Below the pieces are notes generated by a model that saw only the letters and a list, made by a program, of their open reading frames with translations, was not told the DNA's origin and ran no database searches. A DNA stretch of 64,000 nucleotides from Streptomyces sp. SCSIO 30461 (GTDB taxonomy: Bacteria > Actinomycetota > Actinomycetes > Streptomycetales > Streptomycetaceae). Location: contig NZ_CP146101.1 in the NCBI RefSeq assembly GCF_037023745.1, positions 3,774,001 to 3,838,000 of the forward strand. Reading direction: 5' to 3'. Of this stretch, positions 53,655 through 62,196 are shown piece after piece (position 1 is the first letter of the stretch; every line of letters begins with the position of its first letter). The position numbers and the translations under genes are program-made.

Positions 53655-54260
53655 ATGAGCCGTTGGGAGGAGTTGACCGGGGGGACGTCCGGGCAGGACT
53701 ACGCCGCACGATTCACGGCCCTGGCCGGAAGCGGCAAGGACGTGCACGGCGAGGCGCGGCTGTGCGCGGCGCTCGTGCCTGCCGGAGCGCGGGTGCTGGA
53801 CGCCGGGTGCGGTACCGGGCGGGTGATGATCCGGCTTGCGGAGCTGGGGTACGACTGCGTCGGGGTGGATCGTGATGCCTCGATGCTGGCCGTGGCGCAG
53901 CAGGAGGCGCCGGGCCTGCCCTGGTTCCATGCCGATCTGGCCGGGTTCGATCCGGGGCCGTTGGGCATCGCCGCTGAATTCGACCTGGTGGTCGCCGCAG
54001 GGAATGTCTTCCCGCTGCTCGCTTCCGGTACCGAAGCCACGGTGCTCAAGAGACTGGCCTCGGTCCTGCGTCCGGGTGGTCTGATCGTTGCCGGCTTCGG
54101 CCTGGACGAGGCCCATTTGCCGGTACCGCCCAGCATCACCTTGCGAGAGTACGATCACTGCTGCACCGCGGCCGGTCTGAGCTTCGTCGACCGCTTCGCC
54201 ACCTGGGATGCCGACCCTTATGACGGCGGCGGCTATGCCGTCAGCGTCCACCGGCGGTGA
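53655..54260 (+). CDS. Class I SAM-dependent methyltransferase
   Basis: A 201-residue soluble methyltransferase. Motif I is VLDAGCGTGRVMIRLAELGY, motif II is VGVDRDASMLAVAQQEAP, motif III is FDLVVAAGNVFPLLASGTEA, and motif IV-V is LKRLASVLRPGGLIVAGFGL. An ATG at 53643 is also in frame, but 53655 fits a leaderless promoter. It lies 375 bp after the TfuA gene with its own promoter, so membership of the RiPP cluster is uncertain; it is of the small-molecule type. Convergent with the LacI gene. Confidence 0.8.
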   Translation: MSRWEELTGGTSGQDYAARFTALAGSGKDVHGEARLCAALVPAGARVLDAGCGTGRVMIRLAELGYDCVGVDRDASMLAVAQQEAPGLPWFHADLAGFDPGPLGIAAEFDLVVAAGNVFPLLASGTEATVLKRLASVLRPGGLIVAGFGLDEAHLPVPPSITLREYDHCCTAAGLSFVDRFATWDADPYDGGGYAVSVHRR

Positions 54261-54326
54261 CGTTCTTCCGGCCGGGCTGCACGTGCTCTTCCGAGTTCGT
54301 GCGCCGGGTGGTCCTCGGTGACGGGG

Positions 54327-55379
54327 TCAGCCGGCTCGCGCCCCGCACGGTCCGGTACTGTCGCGTTCGATCAGACGCGGAACGGGCACCTGCACCGTCC
54401 GCGCCGGCCCTCCGTCCAGCAGCGAGGTCAGCTCGCGCGCGGCCGTACGGCCGAACTCCACCGTGTCGCGGGAGAGTGCCGACAGCCAGGGTTTGACCAT
54501 CCGGCACAAAGCGGAGTCCTCCCAGGCGACCACCGACACCTCGTCGGGTACGGAGAAGCCCAGGTCGCCCGCGGCTGCCACTCCGGCGACCGCCATGACG
54601 TCGTTGTCGTAGACGAGGCAGGTGGGCGGGTGGTCGCTCCGCAGCACGCGTCGGGTGACCGCGGCGCCCTCCGCGTCGGAGTAGTCCGTGGTCACCGAGC
54701 GGACGTCGACCAGACCTCGGCGTTCGGCCTCCGCGCGCAACGTGCGGATGCGGTGCTCGGTGTGGGCGAGGCCCGGCAGCCCGGCGATGTGCACGATCCG
54801 GCGGTGCCCGAGCGCGTACAGCTTCTCCACGGCCGCGGCCATCGCGGCCGCGTCGTCCGCCCATACGGTGGACAGCCCCGGATGCCCGGGGTCCGGCGCC
54901 CCTCCGATGATCACGGCGGGCAGGCTCAACTCGTCAAGGACGTCCGGGCGGGGATCCTCGACACGCGGGTCGACCATCAGCACCCCGTCCACACGGTGCT
55001 CGGCCCACCACCGCCGGTAGACGGCGCATTCGGCCGCCACGTCCTCGACCACCTGGAAGAGCAGGCCGAGTTGGCGCTCCGCCAGCACTTCCTGGATGCC
55101 GGAGATGAGCTGCAGGTAGAAGGAGTCCACACCCAGGGTGTCAGCCGGGCGCGCCAGCACCAAGCCGACCGTGGCAGCCCCTTCACCGGACAGCTGGCGC
55201 GCTGCGGTGCTGGGGCGCCAGCCCAGCTGCTCGGCGACCCGGCGCACCTTGTCGCGTGTGACGTCGGAGACCCCGGGCCGGTCGTTGAGTGCGAAGGAGA
55301 CCGCGCTCTCGGATACCCCGGCGCGTAGTGCGATGTCCTTCATCGTCGGTCGGCGCGCGGGTGACCGCTTCGCTGGCAC
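54327..55379 (-). CDS. LacI-family repressor of the glycan operon
   Basis: A 350-residue regulator. The HTH and hinge are at residues 10-65: TMKDIALRAGVSESAVSFAL, NDRPGVSDVTRDKVRRVAEQ, LGWRPSTAARQLSG. A periplasmic-binding-type sensor domain follows (TVGLVLARPADTLGVDSFYL, VIIGGAPDPGHPGLSTVWAD, VSVVAWEDSALCRMVKPWLS). GTG 55379 has AGGAGGGGG upstream; a longer frame to 55442 would run through the operator. It is divergent from the ABC/glycosidase operon, with palindromes between, so it should repress both. The inducer is probably a mannose-containing sugar. Confidence 0.9.
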   Translation of the reverse strand: MPAKRSPARRPTMKDIALRAGVSESAVSFALNDRPGVSDVTRDKVRRVAEQLGWRPSTAARQLSGEGAATVGLVLARPADTLGVDSFYLQLISGIQEVLAERQLGLLFQVVEDVAAECAVYRRWWAEHRVDGVLMVDPRVEDPRPDVLDELSLPAVIIGGAPDPGHPGLSTVWADDAAAMAAAVEKLYALGHRRIVHIAGLPGLAHTEHRIRTLRAEAERRGLVDVRSVTTDYSDAEGAAVTRRVLRSDHPPTCLVYDNDVMAVAGVAAAGDLGFSVPDEVSVVAWEDSALCRMVKPWLSALSRDTVEFGRTAARELTSLLDGGPARTVQVPVPRLIERDSTGPCGARAG

Positions 55380-55404
55380 TGCACCCCCTCCTTCTTCCCG
55401 GTAG

Positions 55405-55458
55405 CTCACTAATGCGCTTGAGTGAGGGATCCTAAAGCGCATTAGTGAGATGCTGCAA
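55405..55458. promoter_or_regulatory. LacI-type operators and promoter between repressor and glycan operon
   Basis: A 15-bp sequence CTCACTAATGCGCTT (55405-55419) recurs as its exact reverse complement at 55435-55449. The first also forms a LacI-type pseudo-palindrome with central GC (CACTAATGC / GCTTGAGTG). For the leftward repressor gene TTGCAG (55453-55458) and TAGGAT (55429-55434) are 18 bp apart, and the second operator lies between them. Autoregulation and control of the divergent operon are inferred. Confidence 0.7.
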
Positions 55459-55607
55459 GTGTCTGGTCAGCCGCGCTTGACCTGGGCTAATGTCACGCCA
55501 GCTCATTTAGTTGTCGTCAATGCATTGACTTTCCGAAACGTGGTGGGCAAGGTCGCTGCGCCACCACCTGCACCCATCAGCCGTCACTGCAAGGGAGCCG
55601 TTTCGCC

Positions 55608-56888
55608 GTGTCCATACCCCGCAGAGCACTGCTCGCCGCCGTCGCCCTCGTCCTGCCGCTGACCGCCTGTGGCCCGGGTCAGGACAGCTCGACGGACGCC
55701 TCCGGCAAGATCGAGGGCGACATCACCTTTCAGACCTGGAACCTTCGGGCCAACTTCAAGCCGTTCTTCGAAGGTGTGATCGCCGACTTCGAGAAGAAGC
55801 ACCCCGGCACGCACGTGAAGTGGATCGACCAGCCCGCCGAAGGCTACGCCGACAAGATCAGCGCCGATGCGGCCGGCGGCACGCTGCCCGACGTCGTCAA
55901 CGTCTCGCCCGACCTCGTCGCGCCGCTCGCCAAGGCCGGCCTCGCGCTCGACCTCGACGCGTCCGCCTCGCAGTACAAGAAGGACTACCTCGAAGGCGCC
56001 TGGGCGAGCCACCGGGTCCCGGGCATGTCCGGTACGTACGCGTTCCCCTGGTACCTCAACACCGGCCCGCTCTTCTACAACAAGGCGTTGTTCAAGCAGG
56101 CCGGCCTCGACGCCACCAAGCCGCCCACGACGTACGACGAGCTCTTCACCGTGGCCCGGCAGCTGGCCGAGAAGAGCAACGGAAAGGTCGCCACCCTCGC
56201 CAACGTCCCCGCCATCGAAGACTTCGGCCGTTACGGCGTCCCGCTCATGAACGAGGAGGGCACCGGCTTCACCTTCAACGACACCAAGGGCGTCGCGCTG
56301 TTGACCAAGTACAAGGAGCTGTACGACGCGAAGGCCCTCGACTCGCAGGCGATGACCGCGACGTCCGAGTCGGCGGGCAAGAAGTTCCTCACCGGCGCCG
56401 TCGCGATGAACCCGGGTAGCGCCCTGGACCTCGGCAAGTTCAAGGAGCAAGCGCCGAGCCTGTACGAGAACATCGGCATCACGGATCAGATCACCAGCAC
56501 CGGCAAGGTGAACATGTACGTCATGGGCGTCATGGTCAACGCGCGCACCAAGCACGCCCCGGCCGCGGTCGCCTTCGCCCGCCACGTCACCGACGCGCGG
56601 AACCAGATGGCATTCGCCAAGAAGGTCGCCATCTTCCCGAGCACCGCCGGGTCGCTGGACGACCCGTACTTCACCCAGGAGGACGGCACCGACGAGACGC
56701 GGGTGCGTGTCGCCGCCGCCAAGTCCCTCAAGAACGCCGCCAACTACACGCCCGTCCTGTTCAGCGAGCAGATGAAGACGGCGCTGCGCAACGAGGTCAC
56801 CAAGGCGATGCAGGGCAAGGAGACCCCCGAAACCGCGCTTGACAACGCTGTCGGAATCTGTGACCGGCTGCTGAAGCAGCAGGGCTGA
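55608..56888 (+). CDS. Sugar ABC transporter substrate-binding lipoprotein
   Basis: A 426-residue extracellular binding protein. The lipoprotein signal is ALVLPLTAC with Cys21. The mature domain starts GDITFQTWNLRANFKPFFEG and has family blocks VKWIDQPAEGYADKI, TYAFPWYLNTGPLFYNKALF and LTGAVAMNPGSALDLGKFK. It belongs to the MalE/UgpB-like CUT1 family. It is the first gene of the operon, starting at GTG 55608, with the LacI operators about 160 bp upstream. The neighbouring enzymes suggest a mannose-rich oligosaccharide ligand. The ATPase gene is not in the window; a shared MsiK-type ATPase is usual in Streptomyces. Confidence 0.9.
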   Translation: MSIPRRALLAAVALVLPLTACGPGQDSSTDASGKIEGDITFQTWNLRANFKPFFEGVIADFEKKHPGTHVKWIDQPAEGYADKISADAAGGTLPDVVNVSPDLVAPLAKAGLALDLDASASQYKKDYLEGAWASHRVPGMSGTYAFPWYLNTGPLFYNKALFKQAGLDATKPPTTYDELFTVARQLAEKSNGKVATLANVPAIEDFGRYGVPLMNEEGTGFTFNDTKGVALLTKYKELYDAKALDSQAMTATSESAGKKFLTGAVAMNPGSALDLGKFKEQAPSLYENIGITDQITSTGKVNMYVMGVMVNARTKHAPAAVAFARHVTDARNQMAFAKKVAIFPSTAGSLDDPYFTQEDGTDETRVRVAAAKSLKNAANYTPVLFSEQMKTALRNEVTKAMQGKETPETALDNAVGICDRLLKQQG

Positions 56889-56894
56889 CCCGCC

Positions 56895-57893
56895 ATGGCG
56901 AGCCCCTCCGGCACCGAACGGGTGCCGCGCCCCGCCGCGGGGGAGCGGCGTCCCGGCCCCGCTCCGCGTCGACCGGGCGCCGGGGCGACGCCGCGCCCCC
57001 GGGCCCGGCGCCACGTCTCCCGAGTGCGTCGCCAGCGACGGCTGAGCCCGTGGTTGTTCGCGGCACCCGGCCTGCTGGTCGTCAGCGTCTTCGTCCTCCA
57101 GCCGTTCGTGTCCACCGTGGTGAACGCCTTCACCGACCGCCGGACGCTGAGTCCCGGCACCTTCGTCGGGCTCGCCAACTTCCGGGAACTCCTGGACGAC
57201 GAGATGTTCTGGATCGGACTGCGCAACAGCACGTTGTACGTCCTCGGGGTCGTTCCCGCGCTGGTGCTGCTGCCCCTGCTGCTGGCCCTGCTCGTGCAGA
57301 AGAACATCCCCGGTGTCGCGTTCTTCCGTTCGGCCTTCTACACACCCGTGGTCGCCTCCATCGTCGTGGTCGGCCTGATCTGGGTGTGGCTCCTGGACGA
57401 ACGCGGCCTGGTCAACGCGGTGCTGGAGGCCGTCGGGGTCGGCGAGGTCGGCTTCCTCAGCGACCAGTGGCTGCTCCTGATGAGCGCCATGGCCGTGACC
57501 GTCTGGAAAGGACTCGGCTACTACATGATCATTTACCTCGCGGCGTTGGCGAACGTGCCTCGTGAACTGCACGAAGCCGCGCGGGTGGACGGCGCGGGGG
57601 CTGTTCGCCGCTTCCTCGCCGTGACCGTGCCCGCCGTCCGTTCCACGATGGTGCTGGTCGCCGCACTGTCCTCGGTCGCCGCCTTCAAGGTGTTCTCCGA
57701 GGTCTACCTCATGGCGGGCCCCGACGGCGGCCCGGCCGGCGAGGACACCACCCTCGTGATGCTGGTGCAACGCGCCGGCACCGGCTTGACCGGGCGGGTC
57801 GGGTACGCCTCTGCCATCTCTGTCGTCGTCTTCCTCGTCACCGTCGTCCTGATGCTGCTGGTGCTGCGTGCGGACCGGAAGGACGAGGTGTGA
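56895..57893 (+). CDS. Sugar ABC transporter permease (MalF/UgpA-like)
   Basis: A 332-residue inner-membrane permease. A basic, Pro-rich cytoplasmic N-terminus of about 50 residues is followed by six membrane helices. The EAA loop is NVPRELHEAARVDGAGAVRR, which contacts the ATPase. It starts at ATG 56895, six bases after the binding-protein stop, and overlaps the next permease by four bases (GTGA). It forms the channel together with that protein. Confidence 0.9.
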   Translation: MASPSGTERVPRPAAGERRPGPAPRRPGAGATPRPRARRHVSRVRRQRRLSPWLFAAPGLLVVSVFVLQPFVSTVVNAFTDRRTLSPGTFVGLANFRELLDDEMFWIGLRNSTLYVLGVVPALVLLPLLLALLVQKNIPGVAFFRSAFYTPVVASIVVVGLIWVWLLDERGLVNAVLEAVGVGEVGFLSDQWLLLMSAMAVTVWKGLGYYMIIYLAALANVPRELHEAARVDGAGAVRRFLAVTVPAVRSTMVLVAALSSVAAFKVFSEVYLMAGPDGGPAGEDTTLVMLVQRAGTGLTGRVGYASAISVVVFLVTVVLMLLVLRADRKDEV

Positions 57894-58792
57894 GCGCCAC
57901 CGAAGAGACCCCGTGGGGCGGGACGCTCGCCGCCCGGGAGCCGAGGATCCGGGACGAACACGGACGACGCATCGGCATGTGGGAACTCGCCCTGCGCTAC
58001 TCGCTGCTGCTGGCCGTCCTCGCGCTCACCGTCGGACCCTTCCTGTGGCAGCTGTCCACATCCCTCAAGGGCCCGCACGAGAACATCTTCAGCTCTCCGC
58101 CCTCGCTCCTGCCGAGCGAACCGACCCTGCACAACTACCAGCGCGTCAGCGAGACGATCCCCGTATGGGACTACGCACTCAACTCGCTCACGGTCGCCAC
58201 CGCCAACGTCGTGACCAACTGCGTCGGATCCGCGCTCGCCGGCTACGCTCTGGCCCGGCTGCGCTACACCGGCCGGCGGGCCGCCACCCTGGTGTTCGTG
58301 TTGGCGATGCTGGTGCCCGTGGAGAGCATCATCATCGCCCAGTTCACCACCATGCGCGACCTCGGCCTCAACAATACGCTGATCGGCGTGCTGTTGCCCG
58401 CCTGCGTCGCCGCGATGAACGTGCTGCTGATGCGCAACGCCTTCCTCAACGTCCCGTATGAGATAGAGGAGGCCGCGTTCGTCGACGGCGCGAACGTCTG
58501 GCAGCGTTTCCTTCGGATCGCGCTGCCGTCCGTGAAGGGCACCCTCGCCGTGGTGGCGATCTTCGCCTTCATGGGCGCCTGGGACGACTTCCTGTGGCCG
58601 CTGATCGTCCTCAGCGACCCGTCGAAGTTCACGCTGACCATCGGGCTCAACTACCTGCACGGCACCTTCGCCAACGACGAAAGACTGGTCGCCGCGGGCA
58701 CCATGATCGCCGTGGCACCTCTGATGGCGCTCTTCGCCCTCCTCCAACGCTACTTCTTCCGGGGTGTCGGCGAAGGCGCCGTCAAGGGCTGA
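57890..58792 (+). CDS. Sugar ABC transporter permease (MalG/UgpE-like)
   Basis: A 300-residue partner permease with six membrane segments. Typical MalG features: LTVGPFLWQLSTSLKGPHEN after TM1, EPTLHNYQRVSETIPVWDYA, and the EAA loop NVPYEIEEAAFVDGANVWQR. It starts at GTG 57890, overlapping the stop of the previous gene. Together with the preceding genes it makes a CUT1-type importer lacking its own ATPase. Confidence 0.9.
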   Translation: MSATEETPWGGTLAAREPRIRDEHGRRIGMWELALRYSLLLAVLALTVGPFLWQLSTSLKGPHENIFSSPPSLLPSEPTLHNYQRVSETIPVWDYALNSLTVATANVVTNCVGSALAGYALARLRYTGRRAATLVFVLAMLVPVESIIIAQFTTMRDLGLNNTLIGVLLPACVAAMNVLLMRNAFLNVPYEIEEAAFVDGANVWQRFLRIALPSVKGTLAVVAIFAFMGAWDDFLWPLIVLSDPSKFTLTIGLNYLHGTFANDERLVAAGTMIAVAPLMALFALLQRYFFRGVGEGAVKG

Positions 58793-58840
58793 CCCGCCAT
58801 CCCGCCATCCGGCCCTACCTGACCCGCGAGGACTCCCGGC

Positions 58841-60073
58841 ATGCCCTCTGCTGTGCGCTTCGGCGTCAACTACACCCCCAGCGAGGGGTGGTTCCACCAC
58901 TGGCTCGACTTCGACCTCGACTCCGTCCGCGTCGACCTCGACTCCATCGCGGCCCTGGGCCTCGACCACATCCGCGTCTTCCCGCTGTGGCCGCTCTTCC
59001 AGCCCAACCGGACGCTCATCCGGCCGCGCGCCGTCGAACAGCTCGTCGCGCTCGCCGACGCAGCGGCCGAGCGCGGACTCGACGTCAACGTGGACGGACT
59101 GCAGGGGCACCTGTCCAGCTTCGACTTCCTGCCTGCCTGGACGCAGACCTGGCACCGCCGGAACATCTTCACCGATCCGGACGTCGTCGACGCCCAGGCG
59201 GAGTACCTGCGCCGACTGGCGGGCGCGCTGGCCGACCGCCCGAACTTCATCGGAATGACGATCGGGAACGAAGTCAACCAGTTCGCTTCCGGACCGCACC
59301 CCGACCCGGACCGGATCACCCCCGAGGAAGCCTCCCGCTGGCTCGTCCGCCTGCTTGCCGCCTGCGAGGACGGCGCCCCCGGCAGACTCCACCTGCACGC
59401 CTCGTACGACGCCGCCTGGTACCAGGACGACCAGCCCTTCGCCCCCGAGCACTCGGCGCGGCTCGGCGGCGCGACCGCCGTCCACTCCTGGGTCTTCAAC
59501 GGAACCGCCCAGCGCTACGGCCGCACCGGTGTCCCAACCGAGCACCACGCCGCGTACCTCGTCGAGCTGTCCAAGGCCTGGGCCGACGACCCACACCGCC
59601 CGGTCTGGCTCCAGGAGGTCGGCGCGCCCGCCCCGTTCATCCCCGCCGAGCACGCCGCCGCCTTCACCGAAGCCACCATCGCGAGCGTCCTCGACTGCCC
59701 GGAGGTGTGGGGCATCACCTGGTGGTGCTCGCACGACGTCAGCCGCGACCTGGCCGATTTCCCCGAACTGGAGTACAGCTTGGGCCTGCTGACCAACGAC
59801 CGGCGTACCAAGCCCGCCGGGGAGAGCGTCGCCCGGATCATCGAGCAGTTCAGGCCCATGGCTCCCGCCACCCGGACCACGGCCCTGGTCGTCGACACCA
59901 CGTCGGGACGTTCGGCGTGCGCTCCGGGCGGGCTCGTGTTCGAAGCCTTCGCCCGGCTGACGGCTGACGGTGCCCGACCCACCACCGTGCTGGTGGACCG
60001 CGCCACCGACCCCGACCACCTCGCCGCACGCGGTATCACCGAGGTGCTCACACCCGATCAGGTCCTGAGATGA
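58841..60073 (+). CDS. GH5-like glycoside hydrolase (beta-mannosidase/mannanase type)
   Basis: A 410-residue cytosolic (no signal peptide) TIM-barrel glycosidase: RFGVNYTPSEGWFHHWLDFD, LDHIRVFPLWPLFQPNRTLI, the acid/base in IGNEVNQF (Asn143-Glu144) and the nucleophile in VWLQEVGAP (Glu259). WGITWWCSHD near the end is typical of cellulase-clan sugar binding. In this operon it probably cleaves the beta-linked mannose of imported N-glycan cores, but cellulase-family enzymes have varied specificities. GAGGA lies upstream of ATG 58841. Confidence 0.75.
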   Translation: MPSAVRFGVNYTPSEGWFHHWLDFDLDSVRVDLDSIAALGLDHIRVFPLWPLFQPNRTLIRPRAVEQLVALADAAAERGLDVNVDGLQGHLSSFDFLPAWTQTWHRRNIFTDPDVVDAQAEYLRRLAGALADRPNFIGMTIGNEVNQFASGPHPDPDRITPEEASRWLVRLLAACEDGAPGRLHLHASYDAAWYQDDQPFAPEHSARLGGATAVHSWVFNGTAQRYGRTGVPTEHHAAYLVELSKAWADDPHRPVWLQEVGAPAPFIPAEHAAAFTEATIASVLDCPEVWGITWWCSHDVSRDLADFPELEYSLGLLTNDRRTKPAGESVARIIEQFRPMAPATRTTALVVDTTSGRSACAPGGLVFEAFARLTADGARPTTVLVDRATDPDHLAARGITEVLTPDQVLR

Positions 60074-60128
60074 CGGCCGGTACCACCGCACGCACCACAA
60101 TCCGTCCCCTCACCACACGGAGCACTCA

Positions 60129-62168
60129 GTGAACCTCAGCAGACGCACGGTCCTGATCGCTGCGGCGAGCACCGCTGCGGGTCTGGCTCCGGGGCTGTCC
60201 GGTACGGCGTCCGCCGCACCCCGCACATCCGCGGCGGCCTCCGGTACCGCAGCGACCGGGGGCCTCCAGCCCTACGCCTCCTACTGGTACCCCGACTCCC
60301 TGCCCTCGGGCAGCCCCGGCACCGGCATCACCTGGCGCAGCCTGAAGGAGTGGCGCGCCGACAGCGACGCGGATCTGGCTTTCAACGCGGCGTCCGTGCC
60401 GCTCGCCGCGCGCTTCACCCCGACCCCCGCGAACACCACCGCCCGCTCCGGCCGGGCCCGCATCCAGTCGCTGGTGTCCTTCGCCCCCACGGCGGGCAAT
60501 CCCTCACAGGGCTCGGCGACCGCCGACTACTACGCCCTGACCCACTGGGCGTACATCGACGAACTCGTCTTCTGGGGAGGTTCGTCAGGCGAGGGGCTGA
60601 TCCTCGCGCCCAATGCGCCCGTGGTCGACGCGGCCCACCGTCACGGGGTCCCCGTCCTCGGCAACGTCTTCCTGCCACCCACCCTCTACGGCGGGCAGCT
60701 CCAGTGGACCCGTGACCTGGTGCAGAAGGACTCCGGTGGACGCTATCCGCTCGCCGCGCAACTGGTCGCCGTCGCCGAGGCGTACGGCTTCGACGGGTGG
60801 TTCGTCAATGCCGAGACCGGCGGTGGTGATGCCGCCCTCGCCGCCGACATGCTCGGCTTCCTGCACGAGCTCAAGAACCTCGGCGCCGCCCGGGGCAAGC
60901 GGGTCACCTGGTACGACGCGATGACGGCGAACGGATCGGTGAGCTGGCAGGGCGCCCTGAACGAGCAGAACGAGGGGTTCTTCCAGGACGCCGATTCGAT
61001 GTTCGTCGACTTCCGATGGTCCGGCGGCACTCTGGCGGCATCGGGGACGAGAGCCGAAGAGCTCGGGCGCAGCCGCTACGAGTTGTGGGCGGGCATCGAC
61101 GTCGAGGCACGCGGCACCGGAGCGTTCGTGAACTGGGACGCGATCGTCCCGACCGACGCGGCGCACACGGTCTCCGTCGGCCTCTACCGTCCCGAGTGGA
61201 CCCGCAACCACCTCCCGGCGAGCCGCACGCCCGGCGACTTCCACGCCGCCGACGACCTGTTCTGGACCGGGTCCTCCCTCGACCCCTCCCGGCCGGACAC
61301 CGGCGCATCCTGGCGGGCCCCCGCCCTCATCGTCGCCGACCGGTCCACCGTGGCCTCCGTCCCCTTCGCCTCTTCGTTCAACACCGGACACGGTCTGAAG
61401 TGGTACGAGAACGGCGAGGCCACATCGGAAGCCGGCTGGAACCACCTCGGGCTCCAGGACCGGTTGCCGTCCCGCCGCTGGGTCGTGCACACCACCGGTC
61501 GACGCCCGGACGTCACCTTCGACTTCGCGGACGCCTGGCGCGGCGGCAGCAGCGTCCTGGTCGACGGCGCCCTGGACGCCCCGGCCACGCTGGACCTCTA
61601 CGCCACCCGGCTGCCCCTCTGCACGGACCCCGTGGTCGAGCTGACCCACCGGGCGGATGCGGGCAGCGTCACCGTGGAACTGGCCGTTGCCACCGCCGAG
61701 CCCGATTCCGCGGGAGGCGCGCCCCCGTACGTCCACCTGCCGGTGCAGGTGCGGCCCGGAGACGGCTGGCAGACCTCCACCGTGTCACTCGGCGCTCTGT
61801 CCGGCACCGTCCACGCGCTGGGCGTCCGACTGACCGGCACCGGCACCGTGCGCTGGCGCCTGGGGAAGCTCGCCGTCCGCGACAAGGCGGTGACCCCGTC
61901 GGAGCCGACCGACCTGCGCGTCACCGACGCCGATGAGGGCAGTCTTCGCTTCGCCTGGCAGGCGGCGCCCGACCCCGTACGACACTACGAACTCCACCGC
62001 GTTCTCCCCGACGGCACCCGCCGCTTCCTCGGCGGCACCTGCCAGTGCGCCTTCTACGCAGCCGGTCTCGCCCCCGCACAGGGCGAGCGGGATGCGCGGT
62101 TCGAACTGCGCGCCGTGGGGGAGCTGTTCACCGTCTCGACACCGCTCACGACCACCCACACCTGGTAG
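60129..62168 (+). CDS. GH85 endo-beta-N-acetylglucosaminidase, Tat-exported
   Basis: A 679-residue secreted enzyme. The Tat signal LSRRTVLIAAASTAAGLAPG starts at residue 3, with cleavage near Ala30. The GH85 barrel: YASYWYPDSLPSGSPGTG, YIDELVFWGGSSGEG, VPVLGNVFLPPTLYGGQLQW, and the catalytic pair Asn227-x-Glu229 in GWFVNAETGGG; further NEGFFQDADSMFVDFRW. The C-terminal part (about 440-679) has beta-sandwich and fibronectin-like pieces. GH85 enzymes cut between the two core GlcNAc units of N-glycans, releasing oligomannose for import. GTG start with GGAG upstream. Confidence 0.88.
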   Translation: MNLSRRTVLIAAASTAAGLAPGLSGTASAAPRTSAAASGTAATGGLQPYASYWYPDSLPSGSPGTGITWRSLKEWRADSDADLAFNAASVPLAARFTPTPANTTARSGRARIQSLVSFAPTAGNPSQGSATADYYALTHWAYIDELVFWGGSSGEGLILAPNAPVVDAAHRHGVPVLGNVFLPPTLYGGQLQWTRDLVQKDSGGRYPLAAQLVAVAEAYGFDGWFVNAETGGGDAALAADMLGFLHELKNLGAARGKRVTWYDAMTANGSVSWQGALNEQNEGFFQDADSMFVDFRWSGGTLAASGTRAEELGRSRYELWAGIDVEARGTGAFVNWDAIVPTDAAHTVSVGLYRPEWTRNHLPASRTPGDFHAADDLFWTGSSLDPSRPDTGASWRAPALIVADRSTVASVPFASSFNTGHGLKWYENGEATSEAGWNHLGLQDRLPSRRWVVHTTGRRPDVTFDFADAWRGGSSVLVDGALDAPATLDLYATRLPLCTDPVVELTHRADAGSVTVELAVATAEPDSAGGAPPYVHLPVQVRPGDGWQTSTVSLGALSGTVHALGVRLTGTGTVRWRLGKLAVRDKAVTPSEPTDLRVTDADEGSLRFAWQAAPDPVRHYELHRVLPDGTRRFLGGTCQCAFYAAGLAPAQGERDARFELRAVGELFTVSTPLTTTHTW

Positions 62169-62196
62169 CCGGACCCTCACCCCACGGAGCACTCCA

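Noticed and set aside
55584..60100. Two minus-strand open frames of 728 and 798 codons
   Set aside because: Antisense shadows of the binding protein, permeases and GH5-like gene; composition is typical of shadow frames.
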